Shown: positions 17,366-25,580 of the stretch, piece after piece
Position numbering within the stretch: the first letter of the stretch is position 1
How the letters are laid out: every line of letters starts with the position of its first letter
Origin: Mycolicibacterium flavescens
GTDB lineage: Bacteria; Actinomycetota; Actinomycetes; Mycobacteriales; Mycobacteriaceae
Length of the DNA: 64,000 nucleotides
Assembly (NCBI GenBank): GCA_900637135.1
Contig: LR134353.1
Coordinates: forward strand, 4,960,001-5,024,000
Direction of reading: 5' to 3'
The notes under the pieces: generated by a model
Databases searched by the model: none
What the model was told of the DNA's origin: nothing
Seen by the model: the letters and a program-made list of their open reading frames with translations, nothing else
Program-made: the position numbers and the translations under genes

Positions 17366-17923
17366 GTGACCGACACGACGAAAGCCGATCTGCGCGAGCG
17401 CCTCGACGCGCTCATCGGCAAGCCCACCGACGGTGTCGGCAAGCCGGTACGTGCGCCGGATCCGGTGAATGCCGCGATGATCCGGCACTGGGCGTACGCC
17501 CTGGGCGACATGAACCCGGCCTACCTGGACCCCGAGTTCGCGAAGAACTCCCGCTACGGCGACATCGTGTCACCGCCGGTGATGCTGCAGACCTGGACGA
17601 TGCCGCCACCAAAGCTGCAGGGCATCCACGAGCGCGGCGGTGTGCCGATCGAGATGAAGGGTGAGAATCCCCTGCAGTTTCTCGCCGACGCCGGCTACAC
17701 CGGCATCATCGCAACGAACTCCGAGTTCGAGATCGAGCGCTATCCGCGAGTCGGCGATGAGATCACCTCCGAGACGGTCTTCGACTCGATCTCCGATGAG
17801 AAGAAGACGGCCATGGGCAACGGGTTCTTTGTCACATGGGTGACCACATACCGCGATCAGAACGGCGAAGTCGTCGGTCGCCAATGGTTTCGCACCCTGC
17901 GGTTCAAGACGGGCGGCGAGTGA
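17366..17923 (+). CDS. MaoC-like hydratase subunit, ChsH2 N-terminal type
   Basis: This 185-residue hot-dog domain is of the FAS1-like dehydratase type. The hydratase-2 motif is degenerate: GDMNPAYLDPEF has the Asp, but Tyr sits where the catalytic His is expected. In the steroid system the ChsH2 MaoC domain is likewise the non-catalytic partner of ChsH1. Here the DUF35 half of ChsH2 is a separate gene starting three bases after this stop. It starts at GTG after GAAAGGA. It probably acts with the small MaoC protein at 19467 as a hetero-oligomeric enoyl-CoA hydratase for a bulky substrate. Confidence 0.85.
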   Translation: MTDTTKADLRERLDALIGKPTDGVGKPVRAPDPVNAAMIRHWAYALGDMNPAYLDPEFAKNSRYGDIVSPPVMLQTWTMPPPKLQGIHERGGVPIEMKGENPLQFLADAGYTGIIATNSEFEIERYPRVGDEITSETVFDSISDEKKTAMGNGFFVTWVTTYRDQNGEVVGRQWFRTLRFKTGGE

Positions 17924-17926
17924 TCG

Positions 17927-18340
17927 ATGGCCAGCAGACTCGCTCCCAGCATCAGTCCGGACACGGAGTTCTTCTGGTCAGGGCTCAAGGAGCAGGAGCT
18001 TCGCATCCAGCGCTGTACCGACTGCAAGACCTTCCGTGTTCCGCCGCGACCGATGTGCGGTAGCTGCCAGTCACTCAACTGGGACTACGTCGTTTCCAGC
18101 GGACGGGGCACGGTCTACAGCTTCGTGATGCCGAAGTACCCGCCGCTGCCCTTCCTCGAGTATCCCTACGTCGTCGCGCTGATCGAACTCGACGAAGGCG
18201 TTCGCATCGTGTCGAACCTGTGCGACATAGAGCCAGAGGCGATCGAGGTCGGAATGCCCGTCGAGGTCTTCTACGAGACCTTCGGGGCACTGCCAAGCGG
18301 CGAAGAGCTGGTGTTGCACCAGTTTCGACCGGCGCGCTGA
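17927..18340 (+). CDS. DUF35 OB-fold / zinc-ribbon protein, ChsH2 C-terminal type
   Basis: This 137-residue protein has a rubredoxin-like zinc ribbon with four Cys (CTDC and CGSC pairs, about residues 27-48) followed by an OB-fold. In the steroid igr system this domain is fused to ChsH2 and docks on the aldolase Ltp2, which needs it for activity. Here it is a stand-alone gene between MaoC-like and FadE genes, with the thiolase-like gene at the end of the same operon. It probably bridges hydratase and aldolase, or passes the CoA substrate between them. That role is inferred from the family. Confidence 0.87.
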   Translation: MASRLAPSISPDTEFFWSGLKEQELRIQRCTDCKTFRVPPRPMCGSCQSLNWDYVVSSGRGTVYSFVMPKYPPLPFLEYPYVVALIELDEGVRIVSNLCDIEPEAIEVGMPVEVFYETFGALPSGEELVLHQFRPAR

Positions 18341-18357
18341 ACTAGAGGAAGCCACTC

Positions 18358-19470
18358 ATGGATTTCACCTTCACCGAGGAGCAGGAGACCGTCGCCAAGG
18401 TCGCCCGACAGCTCTTCGAGCACCGCGCCACACCGGAGCATTTGACCGAGCTCGAAGCGGCCGAGGTGCGGTACGACGCTGCACTGTGGGCCGAGTTGGC
18501 GGCGGCCGACCTGCTCGGAATCGCGCTGCCCGAATCCGTCGGCGGTACCGGCGGTGGTTTCCTCGAGTTGGGTGTGCTGCTCAGCGAGGTCGGGTACAGC
18601 GTTGCGCCGGTCCCGGTGTACGCGACGCTCGTCCTCGGCGCCGATACCATTGCCCGGCACGGCGATTCGGAGCTTCAACGGCGGTGGCTGTCCGGGGTCG
18701 TCGACGGCAGCCGCCTGTTGACCGCGGCGCTGGCCGAACCGGGCAGCTCGGATCCGGCCACACCGCGAACCACCGCACGAGCTGACGGGCAGGGCTGGCG
18801 GCTCACCGGCGTCAAAGAGTTGGTGCCCGCGGCGCAGATCGCTTCGGCCATCGTCGTATCGGCCGCGACGGACGACGGACCCGGCTTGTTCGTCATCGAA
18901 ACCGATGGCAGCGGCGTGGATGTGACGCCTGTCTCCACGACCAACGGCGAGCCGTTCGCCGACGTCGAGTTGACCGATGCCATCGGGTCGCGGCTCACTG
19001 AAAATGCCGATGCCGACATCGTCCGCGCGTTGTACAGCAGAGCCCTGGTGGGTTTGTGCGCGATGCAGGTCGGGGTCGCCGACCGGGCGCTGAAGCTGGC
19101 CGCGTCGTACACCAGCGAGCGTGAGCAGTTCGGCCGCCCTATCGGGTCGTTCCAGGCCGTACAACAACGTCTGGCCGACGCATTCATCGACACCGAAGCG
19201 ATCCGCTGGACCACCTGGCACGCGGCCTGGCTGATCGCCGAGGGCAGGCCCGCCGAGCGCGAAGCGGCCATCGCCAAGTTCTGGGCGGCCGAGGCAGGCG
19301 CGCGGGTCACCGCGTCCGCTCAGCAGGTACACGGCGGCATGGGCATCGACGTCACCTATCCCCTGTCCCGCTACTTCTTGTGGGCCAAGCAGATTGAACT
19401 CGCGTTCGGATCGGCGTCACAGCAGCTGGCCCGCCTCGGCAATGCATACGCGGAAGGACCAAACCGATGA
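18358..19470 (+). CDS. Acyl-CoA dehydrogenase, partner ChsE-type subunit
   Basis: This 370-residue FadE shows RALVGLCAMQVGVADRAL, EQFGRPIGSFQAVQQRLAD and the C-terminal HGGMGIDVTYPLSRYFLWAK segment. The middle domain is divergent and lacks the SEPGAGSD pattern seen in 16169-17350, so the two FadEs of this operon look complementary, as in alpha2-beta2 enzymes. Its stop overlaps the next MaoC start by four bases. The start ATG follows AGAGGAAG. Confidence 0.92.
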   Translation: MDFTFTEEQETVAKVARQLFEHRATPEHLTELEAAEVRYDAALWAELAAADLLGIALPESVGGTGGGFLELGVLLSEVGYSVAPVPVYATLVLGADTIARHGDSELQRRWLSGVVDGSRLLTAALAEPGSSDPATPRTTARADGQGWRLTGVKELVPAAQIASAIVVSAATDDGPGLFVIETDGSGVDVTPVSTTNGEPFADVELTDAIGSRLTENADADIVRALYSRALVGLCAMQVGVADRALKLAASYTSEREQFGRPIGSFQAVQQRLADAFIDTEAIRWTTWHAAWLIAEGRPAEREAAIAKFWAAEAGARVTASAQQVHGGMGIDVTYPLSRYFLWAKQIELAFGSASQQLARLGNAYAEGPNR

Positions 19471-19916
19471 CCTCCACCCTGAATCGCACCACCACGCTCG
19501 CGTGGAACGACGTCACCGTCGGCGACCAGGTGACGCCGCTGGACGTTCCCGTCACCACCACGCTGATCGTCGCCGGCGCAATCGCATCGCGTGACTACAT
19601 GCCGGTGCACCACGACCGTGACTTCGCCAATTCCCAAGGCTCCAAAGACATCTTCCTCAACATCCTGACGACCAACGGGCTGTGCGTGAAGTTCTTGCAT
19701 GACTGGGCAGGGCCCGAAGCCATGGTCAAGAAGCTGTCCATCCGGCTCGGCGTGCCCGCCTATCCGAACGACCCGCTGCGGTTCGAGGGCAGCGTCACCG
19801 ACAAGTCGTCGGCGGACGGCGAGGGGCTCATCGAGGTCACCTTCAAGGGCACCAACAGCCTGGGTGATCACGTCAAGGGCACGGCTGTGTTGAGCCTGCT
19901 CGAGGGTGTCTCGTGA
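19467..19916 (+). CDS. MaoC-type hydratase catalytic subunit, ChsH1-like
   Basis: This 149-residue single hot-dog domain has the intact D-x4-H pair in SRDYMPVHHD (Asp and His about residues 47-52). ChsH1 in the steroid pathway is similarly small and carries the catalytic residues, while ChsH2 is the degenerate partner; the 17366 product matches that partner here. It is coupled by four-base overlaps to the FadE before and the thiolase-like gene after. It is predicted to hydrate the enoyl-CoA made by the FadE pair, giving a beta-hydroxyacyl-CoA for retro-aldol cleavage. Confidence 0.88.
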   Translation: MTSTLNRTTTLAWNDVTVGDQVTPLDVPVTTTLIVAGAIASRDYMPVHHDRDFANSQGSKDIFLNILTTNGLCVKFLHDWAGPEAMVKKLSIRLGVPAYPNDPLRFEGSVTDKSSADGEGLIEVTFKGTNSLGDHVKGTAVLSLLEGVS

Positions 19917-21082
19917 CAGACGGCATCGGCGGCCGGGCTGCGCTCGTCGGCATCGGACAGACAGAGTTCTCCAAGGAGTCCGGCCGGACCGAAATGCAAC
20001 TGGCCTGCGAAGCGGTCAAGGCGGCCATCGAGGATGCGGGCCTGAGCCCCAAGGACATCGACGGCATGGTGACCTTCACCGTCGACGAGAACGAAGAGAT
20101 CGAGGTCGCCCGCAACGTCGGCATCGAGAATCTCACCTTCTTCACCCGCGTACCGCACGGAGGGGGCGCCGCGGCGGGCACCGTGATGCAGGCCGCGATG
20201 GCGGTCGCGACGGGTGCGGCCGAGGCGGTGGTCTGTTACCGGGCTTTCAACGAGCGCTCCGGGTTTCGGTTCGGCGGCGCCGGACGTCAACCCGGCGTCA
20301 CCCCGCTGTGGATGGCACCGTATGCCCCGTTCGGATTCATGACGCCGGCGGCCTGGGTGGCCCTACACGCGCAGCGGTACATGACGACGTATGGCGTCAC
20401 CAACGCCGACTTCGGCAAGATCTCCGTCATCGACCGCAAGCATGCGGCCAAGAACCCCGACGCCTGGTTCTATGAGAAACCGATCACCCTCGAACAGCAC
20501 CAGGAGTCGCGCTGGATCATCGAACCGGTGTTGCGTCTGCTCGACTGCTGTCAGGAGAGCGATGGCGGGGTGGCGATGGTCGTGACCAGTGTCGAGCGGG
20601 CACGCGATCTCGCCAAGCCGCCAGCCGTGATCACGGCCGCGGCCCAGGGCGCCGCGTACGACGGCGAGGTCATGACAAGTTACTACCGTGACGACATCAC
20701 CGGCCTCCCTGAGATGGGCGTGGTCGGCGACAAGCTCTGGCGCAACTCCGGATTGAAGCCCGACGACATCTCGACCGCGTTCCTCTACGACCACTTCACC
20801 CCGTTCGTGTTCACGCAGCTCGAGGAGCTCGGGTTCTGCGGACGCGGTGAGGCCAAGGACTTCGTGTCCGTCGACGAGCTTTCGCTGGGCGGCAGGATGC
20901 CCATCAACACCAACGGCGGCCTGCTGGGCGAGGCTTATATCCACGGGATGAACGGCATCACCGAGGGCGTCCGTCAGGTCCGTGGCACCTCCTACAATCA
21001 GGTCGACGATGTCGAACATGTGTTGGTGACCTCGGGCACCGGTGTACCGACCAGCGGCCTCATTCTGGCACCGGACCGCTGA
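19913..21082 (+). CDS. Thiolase-like lipid-transfer protein / retro-aldolase, Ltp2-like
   Basis: This 389-residue thiolase fold lacks the classical nucleophilic Cys context in its N-terminal half. It keeps Tyr residues in LYDHFTP and GEAYIHGMNG, at places that fit the tyrosine-based retro-aldolase Ltp2. In steroid degradation Ltp2 with the ChsH2 DUF35 domain releases propionyl-CoA from the hydrated side chain. As the last enzyme of this operon it should cleave a tertiary or branched beta-hydroxyacyl-CoA to a ketone or aldehyde plus an acyl-CoA. It could alternatively be a general SCP-x-like thiolase without cleavage activity. Confidence 0.87.
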   Translation: MTDGIGGRAALVGIGQTEFSKESGRTEMQLACEAVKAAIEDAGLSPKDIDGMVTFTVDENEEIEVARNVGIENLTFFTRVPHGGGAAAGTVMQAAMAVATGAAEAVVCYRAFNERSGFRFGGAGRQPGVTPLWMAPYAPFGFMTPAAWVALHAQRYMTTYGVTNADFGKISVIDRKHAAKNPDAWFYEKPITLEQHQESRWIIEPVLRLLDCCQESDGGVAMVVTSVERARDLAKPPAVITAAAQGAAYDGEVMTSYYRDDITGLPEMGVVGDKLWRNSGLKPDDISTAFLYDHFTPFVFTQLEELGFCGRGEAKDFVSVDELSLGGRMPINTNGGLLGEAYIHGMNGITEGVRQVRGTSYNQVDDVEHVLVTSGTGVPTSGLILAPDR

Positions 21083-21099
21083 GCGGTTAATGTCATGCG

Positions 21100-21714
21100 G
21101 TGGCGTCGGACATGACCCAATCGGTGGAGGTCGACACCCGGGATGTCATCATCTCGGCCGCCTTCTCCTGCTTCCGCACGCGGGGGTTGGCCAAGACGAC
21201 CATCGTCGACATCGCCCGCACCGCCGACGTGTCGCGCAGCACCTTCTACGAGTACTTCCGGGACAAGGAGACGATCGTCGAAGCGTGCGCCGAAGCGGCG
21301 TCGCAACGGTTCTACCGCAACATGGCCAAGGCCATCGACCGGCACGGGGGCAGCACGCTGGAGGGGCGGTTGGTGCGCGCCGCGGTATTCGTCGCCCAGG
21401 CGCGTCGGGTGGTCGAACCCGAGGTGTACTTCGACGCAGCGGAAGTCAGCCTCATGATGACCAAGAACGCCGCCACACTCCTGAAGGAATGCGCCGATTT
21501 TCTGGCCCCTTACGTGACCGCAGCCAAGCTGACCGGCGAGGTTCGTTCGGACCTTGATGTGGCATCTGCATGTGAGTGGTTCGCCCGAATGTTGTTCTCA
21601 CTGTTCACGACTCCGTCAGCGGTGATCGACATGCGCAGCGACGATGCCGTGGCCGAATTCGTGCGCGCATACGCCGTGAACGGATTCGTCGACAGCGGTC
21701 GACGCCGGCGCTAG
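21100..21714 (+). CDS. TetR-family transcriptional regulator
   Basis: This 204-residue protein has an N-terminal helix-turn-helix (TIVDIARTADVSRSTFYEYFRDKE, about residues 31-54; only the key part of the TetR signature) and a divergent ligand-binding domain. It starts at GTG 21100, 17 bases after the thiolase-like gene, so it is probably the last gene of the igr-like operon. One operator-like copy lies 42 bases past its stop. It is one of two TetR candidates for the palindrome found across the island; the ligand might be an acyl-CoA intermediate. Confidence 0.9.
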   Translation: MASDMTQSVEVDTRDVIISAAFSCFRTRGLAKTTIVDIARTADVSRSTFYEYFRDKETIVEACAEAASQRFYRNMAKAIDRHGGSTLEGRLVRAAVFVAQARRVVEPEVYFDAAEVSLMMTKNAATLLKECADFLAPYVTAAKLTGEVRSDLDVASACEWFARMLFSLFTTPSAVIDMRSDDAVAEFVRAYAVNGFVDSGRRRR

Positions 21715-21755
21715 CAGGATTCGCTCATGGACAAGCCGGACAGGTGCGACCTGCT

Positions 21756-21771
21756 GGAAATCTGTATTCTC
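21756..21771. promoter_or_regulatory. Degenerate operator copy
   Basis: GGAAAT-CTGT-ATTCTC has one perfect arm and one arm with two mismatches. It overlaps a short CTCA-N4-TGAG repeat just downstream. It lies 48 bases before the start of the unknown gene at 21819. Confidence 0.35.
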
Positions 21772-21818
21772 AATTCTGAGTATTTCTGCTTCCGCCAGTA
21801 CGCACCAGGAGGGTCAAG

Positions 21819-22385
21819 GTGAAACCCACCGTGGCGACCGCAACGCCGATGCCGACCTCGAAACGGACGGGACACCCGCCGGACCGGGACCACGCAGCGC
21901 CCTACAGGCTCGTCGTCCTCGCGCCGGATACGGCGGACGCGGTATCGGCGGCAGGCGGACTCATCGTCGACGCCCTACGCGCGGGCTGGCGCGTCGCGAT
22001 CTACCTCGAGACGCAAACCCATGCACAGGCACTGCAAATCCTCGGTGCCACAGGCCATGCCCTGCCGCCCACCTTCGATATCGAATCGTATCGCCCGGAC
22101 GCAGTCGTGTTTGCCGCCGCGATGTACCACCAGCATCGCGGAGTGCGCCGCTTCATCGCCGATGCCACGCGGCGGTACGGCGCCGACGTGGCGTCATGGG
22201 GCGGAACCTGGCCTGCCGCACCCGCTTCCGCGGCCGACTTCAAACACCGTCTCAGCTCCGCCGCGTACGCCTTCAAGCACCATGCGCTCAAAGCGGTGGG
22301 TACAGACGCACCTTCCTCGAACAACGAAGCGTTCAGGGGTCGGCTCAACCGTCTCACCGCAGTCCAACCGGCGCTTCCGGACTGA
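21819..22385 (+). CDS. Mycobacterial protein of unknown function
   Basis: This 188-residue protein starts at GTG with CAGGAGGG upstream. I do not recognise a characterised family. The segment LVVLAPDTADAVSAAGGLIVDALRAG (partly quoted here as LAPDTADAVSAAGG) resembles the opening strand-loop of PIG-L/LmbE deacetylases, but the metal-binding His and Asp residues are not present, so this would at most be a dead relative. There is no signal peptide or membrane segment. It stands alone on this strand, after a weak operator copy, and is convergent with the P450 at 22395 with nine bases between them. Confidence 0.7.
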   Translation: MKPTVATATPMPTSKRTGHPPDRDHAAPYRLVVLAPDTADAVSAAGGLIVDALRAGWRVAIYLETQTHAQALQILGATGHALPPTFDIESYRPDAVVFAAAMYHQHRGVRRFIADATRRYGADVASWGGTWPAAPASAADFKHRLSSAAYAFKHHALKAVGTDAPSSNNEAFRGRLNRLTAVQPALPD

Positions 22386-22394
22386 TGGACCGCC

Positions 22395-23624
22395 TCAGCG
22401 CGTCCTGCGCACAGGGACATTCGAATAGCCGCATACGTTTGACATCGCCACCCGCCGGAGACCGTCGCGGTCAACCTCATACTCGGGGAGCAGGTCGAGC
22501 AGCGCCTCGAACGCGATCCGGCTTTCCATGCGCGCCAATGCCGCCCCCAGACAGCTGTGTATGCCGTAACCGAAGGCGAGGTTGAAGCCCATCTTGCGTT
22601 CGCGGTCGATGTCCACTCGGTCCGGATCGGCGAACATCCGCTCGTCGCGCAGGGCAGACCCCGTCACGAGCAATACGGCTGCATCTCTCGGGATCGTGGT
22701 GCCGTAATAGTCGATATCGCGTGTCGCCGTGCGAACCTGGTACTGCGATGGCGCTTCGTAACGCAGTAGTTCCTCGACCGCCGCGGGAATCCTGCTGCGG
22801 TCTGTGCGAAGCTTCCGCCACTGATCGGGAAAGTCGGCGAATGCGACCATCGCGTTTCCCACCAGCTTGGTGACCGTTTCCGCGCCGGCGCCGCCGAGCA
22901 TCGTGGCGAATCCCGTGATGTCGACGTCGGTGAGCTTTTCGACCACTCCGTCGCGCTCGATCTCCGTCTCGATGAGACGGCTGATCATGTCGTCCTGTGG
23001 CGTTGCCCGACGCTGCTGTACGAGGTCGTAATAGTAGAGCCCGGTGTTCATCGAGGCTTCGTAGCCCTCTCTGGGAACGGCGATCTCACCGGGACGGCGT
23101 TCGAGAAGGAGATCCAGCCACCGGCGGATCTGGTCGCGATCTTCCTTCGGCACGCCGAGCATGGTCGTGATGACCTCGTTCGGAAACAGCGCCGAGAAGT
23201 CGGCGACGACGTCGAACTGCTCCGGGTCCAGCGCTTCGATGCGTTCGTAAACCTTCTCGCGGACCATGTCTTCCAGCGCGGCGATCGCACGGGGGGTGAA
23301 GACGTTGCTGACCAGTCGCCGCATCTTTTGATGCTCCGGTGGATCCATCGAGATGATCACCTTCGGCACCGGGATGGCGTCGTCGTGAGCCTTGACCATG
23401 TCGAGAGTGGCGCCCTTGGCCGACGAGAAGGTCTCGTGGTCCTTCGTGGCGGGTGCCACGTCGTCGTAGCGCGTCAGCGCCCAGAAGTCCCACTTCTCGC
23501 TGTAGTAGACCGGCGCCTCGTCGCGCAGGCGGCGGTAGGTGCCGTATGCGCCGTCGAAGAAGTCCTGCGAGAACGGGTCGAATTCGACGGGCCGTCCATC
23601 GACCTCGCTCGAGGGCGCATTCAC
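22395..23624 (-). CDS. Cytochrome P450
   Basis: This 409-residue soluble P450 starts at GTG 23624, which overlaps the TGA of the CoA transferase before it and has GGAGCG upstream; a longer frame reaching 23666 has no better start. Motifs are AGAETV in the I-helix, EELLRYE (ExxR), and FGYGIHSCLG with the heme Cys near residue 358. It is co-transcribed with a CoA transferase, so it may act on a CoA ester or on the acid released. Redox partners are not adjacent. Confidence 0.9.
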   Translation of the reverse strand: MNAPSSEVDGRPVEFDPFSQDFFDGAYGTYRRLRDEAPVYYSEKWDFWALTRYDDVAPATKDHETFSSAKGATLDMVKAHDDAIPVPKVIISMDPPEHQKMRRLVSNVFTPRAIAALEDMVREKVYERIEALDPEQFDVVADFSALFPNEVITTMLGVPKEDRDQIRRWLDLLLERRPGEIAVPREGYEASMNTGLYYYDLVQQRRATPQDDMISRLIETEIERDGVVEKLTDVDITGFATMLGGAGAETVTKLVGNAMVAFADFPDQWRKLRTDRSRIPAAVEELLRYEAPSQYQVRTATRDIDYYGTTIPRDAAVLLVTGSALRDERMFADPDRVDIDRERKMGFNLAFGYGIHSCLGAALARMESRIAFEALLDLLPEYEVDRDGLRRVAMSNVCGYSNVPVRRTR

Positions 23625-24841
23625 AGGATCGCTCCGGATTCCTTGAGTTCTTCGATGGTGTCCCACTCAATTCCGGCGTCCATGAGGATTTCCTCGGTGT
23701 GCTGACCGTGCTCGGGCGCGCCACCGGGAGTAACCGAGCGCTCGTTGAACTGAACGGGATTGGTGGGGAGCGCGAACGGCACGCCGTTGACCGTCTGGGT
23801 ATGGGCCACATATCCGTTGGCTGTGACGGCGGGGTCCTCGCAGAGTTCGCCAGGGGTCTGCACAATGCCCCACGCGCCCGAGAGTGCTGCCAGAGTCTCC
23901 CGCCATTGCGCAAGCGTGCGCTCGGCGAACGCCTCGTCGAGCAGGGCGATGAGGCTGACCCGGTTCTCGAACCTTGATGCGGGGTCGGCGAATCGCGGGT
24001 CATCGATCAGTTCCGGAAGCCCGATCACGCGCATCGCTTCGGCGTAAAACTTGTCGAGTTGCAGCATCATCAGCTGGACGTAGCGGCCGTCCTTGGTGCG
24101 GTACGTCCCCACCAGCGGGTTGGGGGCATCCGCGTGCCCGAACTTGGGAATCGCGCTGCCGCCGTGAATCTGACTCACCGCCACGTCCGGGCTGAGGTTC
24201 CAGGCCGCAAGCCCGAGTAGCGATACGTCCACCACCGATCCCTCGCCGGTCGTCACCTTCTTGTACAGCGCAGCGGCGATACCACCGGCTATGGTCATCC
24301 CGCCGAGAAGATCGCCGAATGCGGGACGTGAGCGTACGAGCTCATCAGCGTCCTCGGTCAGGACGGTGGCGATGCCACCGCGCGCCCAGTAGGAGACACC
24401 GTCGTAACCCGGCTTGTCGGCGTCCGGCCCCTTGGGGCCGTGACCCGATCCCCGCACGTACACGATGCTCGGATTGACGCGCCGGATGTCGTCGACATCG
24501 ATGCCGAACTTTTGGCGGCGATCCGGCAGATAGCTGGTCAGAAACACATCGCAGGTCTTCGCCAGTGCGTGCACCACATCCCGGCCGCCCGGCGTGCTCA
24601 GATCTATAGCGATCGATTTCTTGCCGCGATTCGGGATCTCGATCATGTAGTTGACCGCGCCACCACCTTCGTCGACGATCCCCATGGTGACGAGGCCACG
24701 CTGCGGATCACCGCCGTCACGCGGCTCGACCTTGATGACTTCGGCACCCCACTCGGCGAGCACCGCACCTGCCGACGGCACGAATGTCCATGCGGCGACC
24801 TCGAGCACCCGAACTCCGCTGAGTACGTTGTCGACGGAAAT
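23621..24841 (-). CDS. CaiB/BaiF CoA transferase, possible ATT start
   Basis: This is a class III CoA transferase of about 400 residues, with LEVAAWTFVPSAGAVLAEWG, EVIKVEPRDGG and a GRDVVHALAKTCDVFL segment. The conventional start, GTG 24808, would cut into the first beta strand. Extending upstream gives the usual LSGVRVLEVA beginning, and the only plausible initiation site is ATT at 24841, five bases after a perfect AGGAGG (24847-24852). It would transfer CoA between acids in the catabolic pathway. The P450 at 22395 overlaps its stop and the SnoaL-like gene precedes it; an operator copy lies about 40 bases upstream. Confidence 0.88.
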   Translation of the reverse strand: MSVDNVLSGVRVLEVAAWTFVPSAGAVLAEWGAEVIKVEPRDGGDPQRGLVTMGIVDEGGGAVNYMIEIPNRGKKSIAIDLSTPGGRDVVHALAKTCDVFLTSYLPDRRQKFGIDVDDIRRVNPSIVYVRGSGHGPKGPDADKPGYDGVSYWARGGIATVLTEDADELVRSRPAFGDLLGGMTIAGGIAAALYKKVTTGEGSVVDVSLLGLAAWNLSPDVAVSQIHGGSAIPKFGHADAPNPLVGTYRTKDGRYVQLMMLQLDKFYAEAMRVIGLPELIDDPRFADPASRFENRVSLIALLDEAFAERTLAQWRETLAALSGAWGIVQTPGELCEDPAVTANGYVAHTQTVNGVPFALPTNPVQFNERSVTPGGAPEHGQHTEEILMDAGIEWDTIEELKESGAIL

Positions 24842-24880
24842 GTCGTCCTCCTATTAGCGTTAACGGGCATTTTCAGATTT

Positions 24881-24895
24881 GAGAATCACACTATC
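24881..24895. promoter_or_regulatory. Operator-like repeat, 3-base spacer variant
   Basis: GAGAAT-CAC-ACTATC reads on the minus strand as GATAGT-GTG-ATTCTC, matching the half-sites seen at 9058. It lies in the 72-base gap between the SnoaL-like gene and the CoA transferase, so the transferase-P450 pair probably has its own regulated promoter. Confidence 0.45.
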
Positions 24896-24913
24896 GTGGG
24901 GCCTCCATGAGTG

Positions 24914-25462
24914 CTACGGCCGCCGGGACAGGCGCTCGGGAAGCGTCGGGTCACCGCTGTCCCAGAATGCGCGCCAAGTCGGCATCCGGTGTGGCATCTG
25001 TGCGCGGAGCAGTACGTCAGCGGGCCACCGGATGAATTCCGGTCCGGGCCGCTCGGTCACGTCGACGGAGTACCAGGGATGTTCGCGCCGCCTGACGAAG
25101 TACCAGGCACCGTCGCGACGCTCGTAGACATCGTCGTATCGCATCGTGATCACGTACCAGCCGTCACCGTCCTCGTGCTCGGCCCGACAGTAGGTCGACC
25201 CGGTCGCGTGGTCGGCATCAATGAAATCGACCATATGTCCGCAGATCAGGTGGATGCTTCGATAGAACCTGCGCAGCACCTCGTCGTACCACCGTTTCAG
25301 GGCCGCCCTGCCGATGCCTTCCGTCCCGGCGGCAACGTCATCGACGAACAACCCCACCAGCGCATCGAGATCTCGCGCATCGAGCGCCATGGCGTAGCGA
25401 CTGGGCAGTTGGGCGATCTCGATGCTGGACTCGAGCCGATCCACCCGGTCGAACATCGACAT
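24914..25462 (-). CDS. SnoaL-like / NTF2-fold protein
   Basis: This 182-residue NTF2-fold protein has an N-terminal helix with LPSRYAMALDARDLDALVGLFVDD, a RAALKRWYDEVLRRFYRS segment, and a conserved HMVDFIDADHATGSTYC region typical of SnoaL_4 proteins. Related folds include ketosteroid isomerase, scytalone dehydratase and dioxygenase beta subunits. It could be an isomerase or dehydratase, and the His in HMVDF is a candidate catalytic residue. It is divergent from the acyl-CoA ligase at 25581 across a perfect operator copy. Confidence 0.82.
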   Translation of the reverse strand: MSMFDRVDRLESSIEIAQLPSRYAMALDARDLDALVGLFVDDVAAGTEGIGRAALKRWYDEVLRRFYRSIHLICGHMVDFIDADHATGSTYCRAEHEDGDGWYVITMRYDDVYERRDGAWYFVRRREHPWYSVDVTERPGPEFIRWPADVLLRAQMPHRMPTWRAFWDSGDPTLPERLSRRP

Positions 25463-25493
25463 GGCTGGAGTCTAATCCCGTGGACTAAACAGC

Positions 25494-25509
25494 GAGAACC
25501 AATATTCTC
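25494..25509. promoter_or_regulatory. Candidate TetR-type operator in a divergent promoter
   Basis: GAGAAC-CAAT-ATTCTC has arms that pair at five of six positions plus a G-T exchange. It is placed 32 bases upstream of the SnoaL-like gene and 72 bases upstream of the acyl-CoA ligase, suited to control both. Confidence 0.62.
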
Positions 25510-25580
25510 GTTTTGGGTGAGGATGGCTATCCTGTTGAGGCCAGCCCGTTCGAGCGCAGGATTGCTAAGGACTTCACCTC

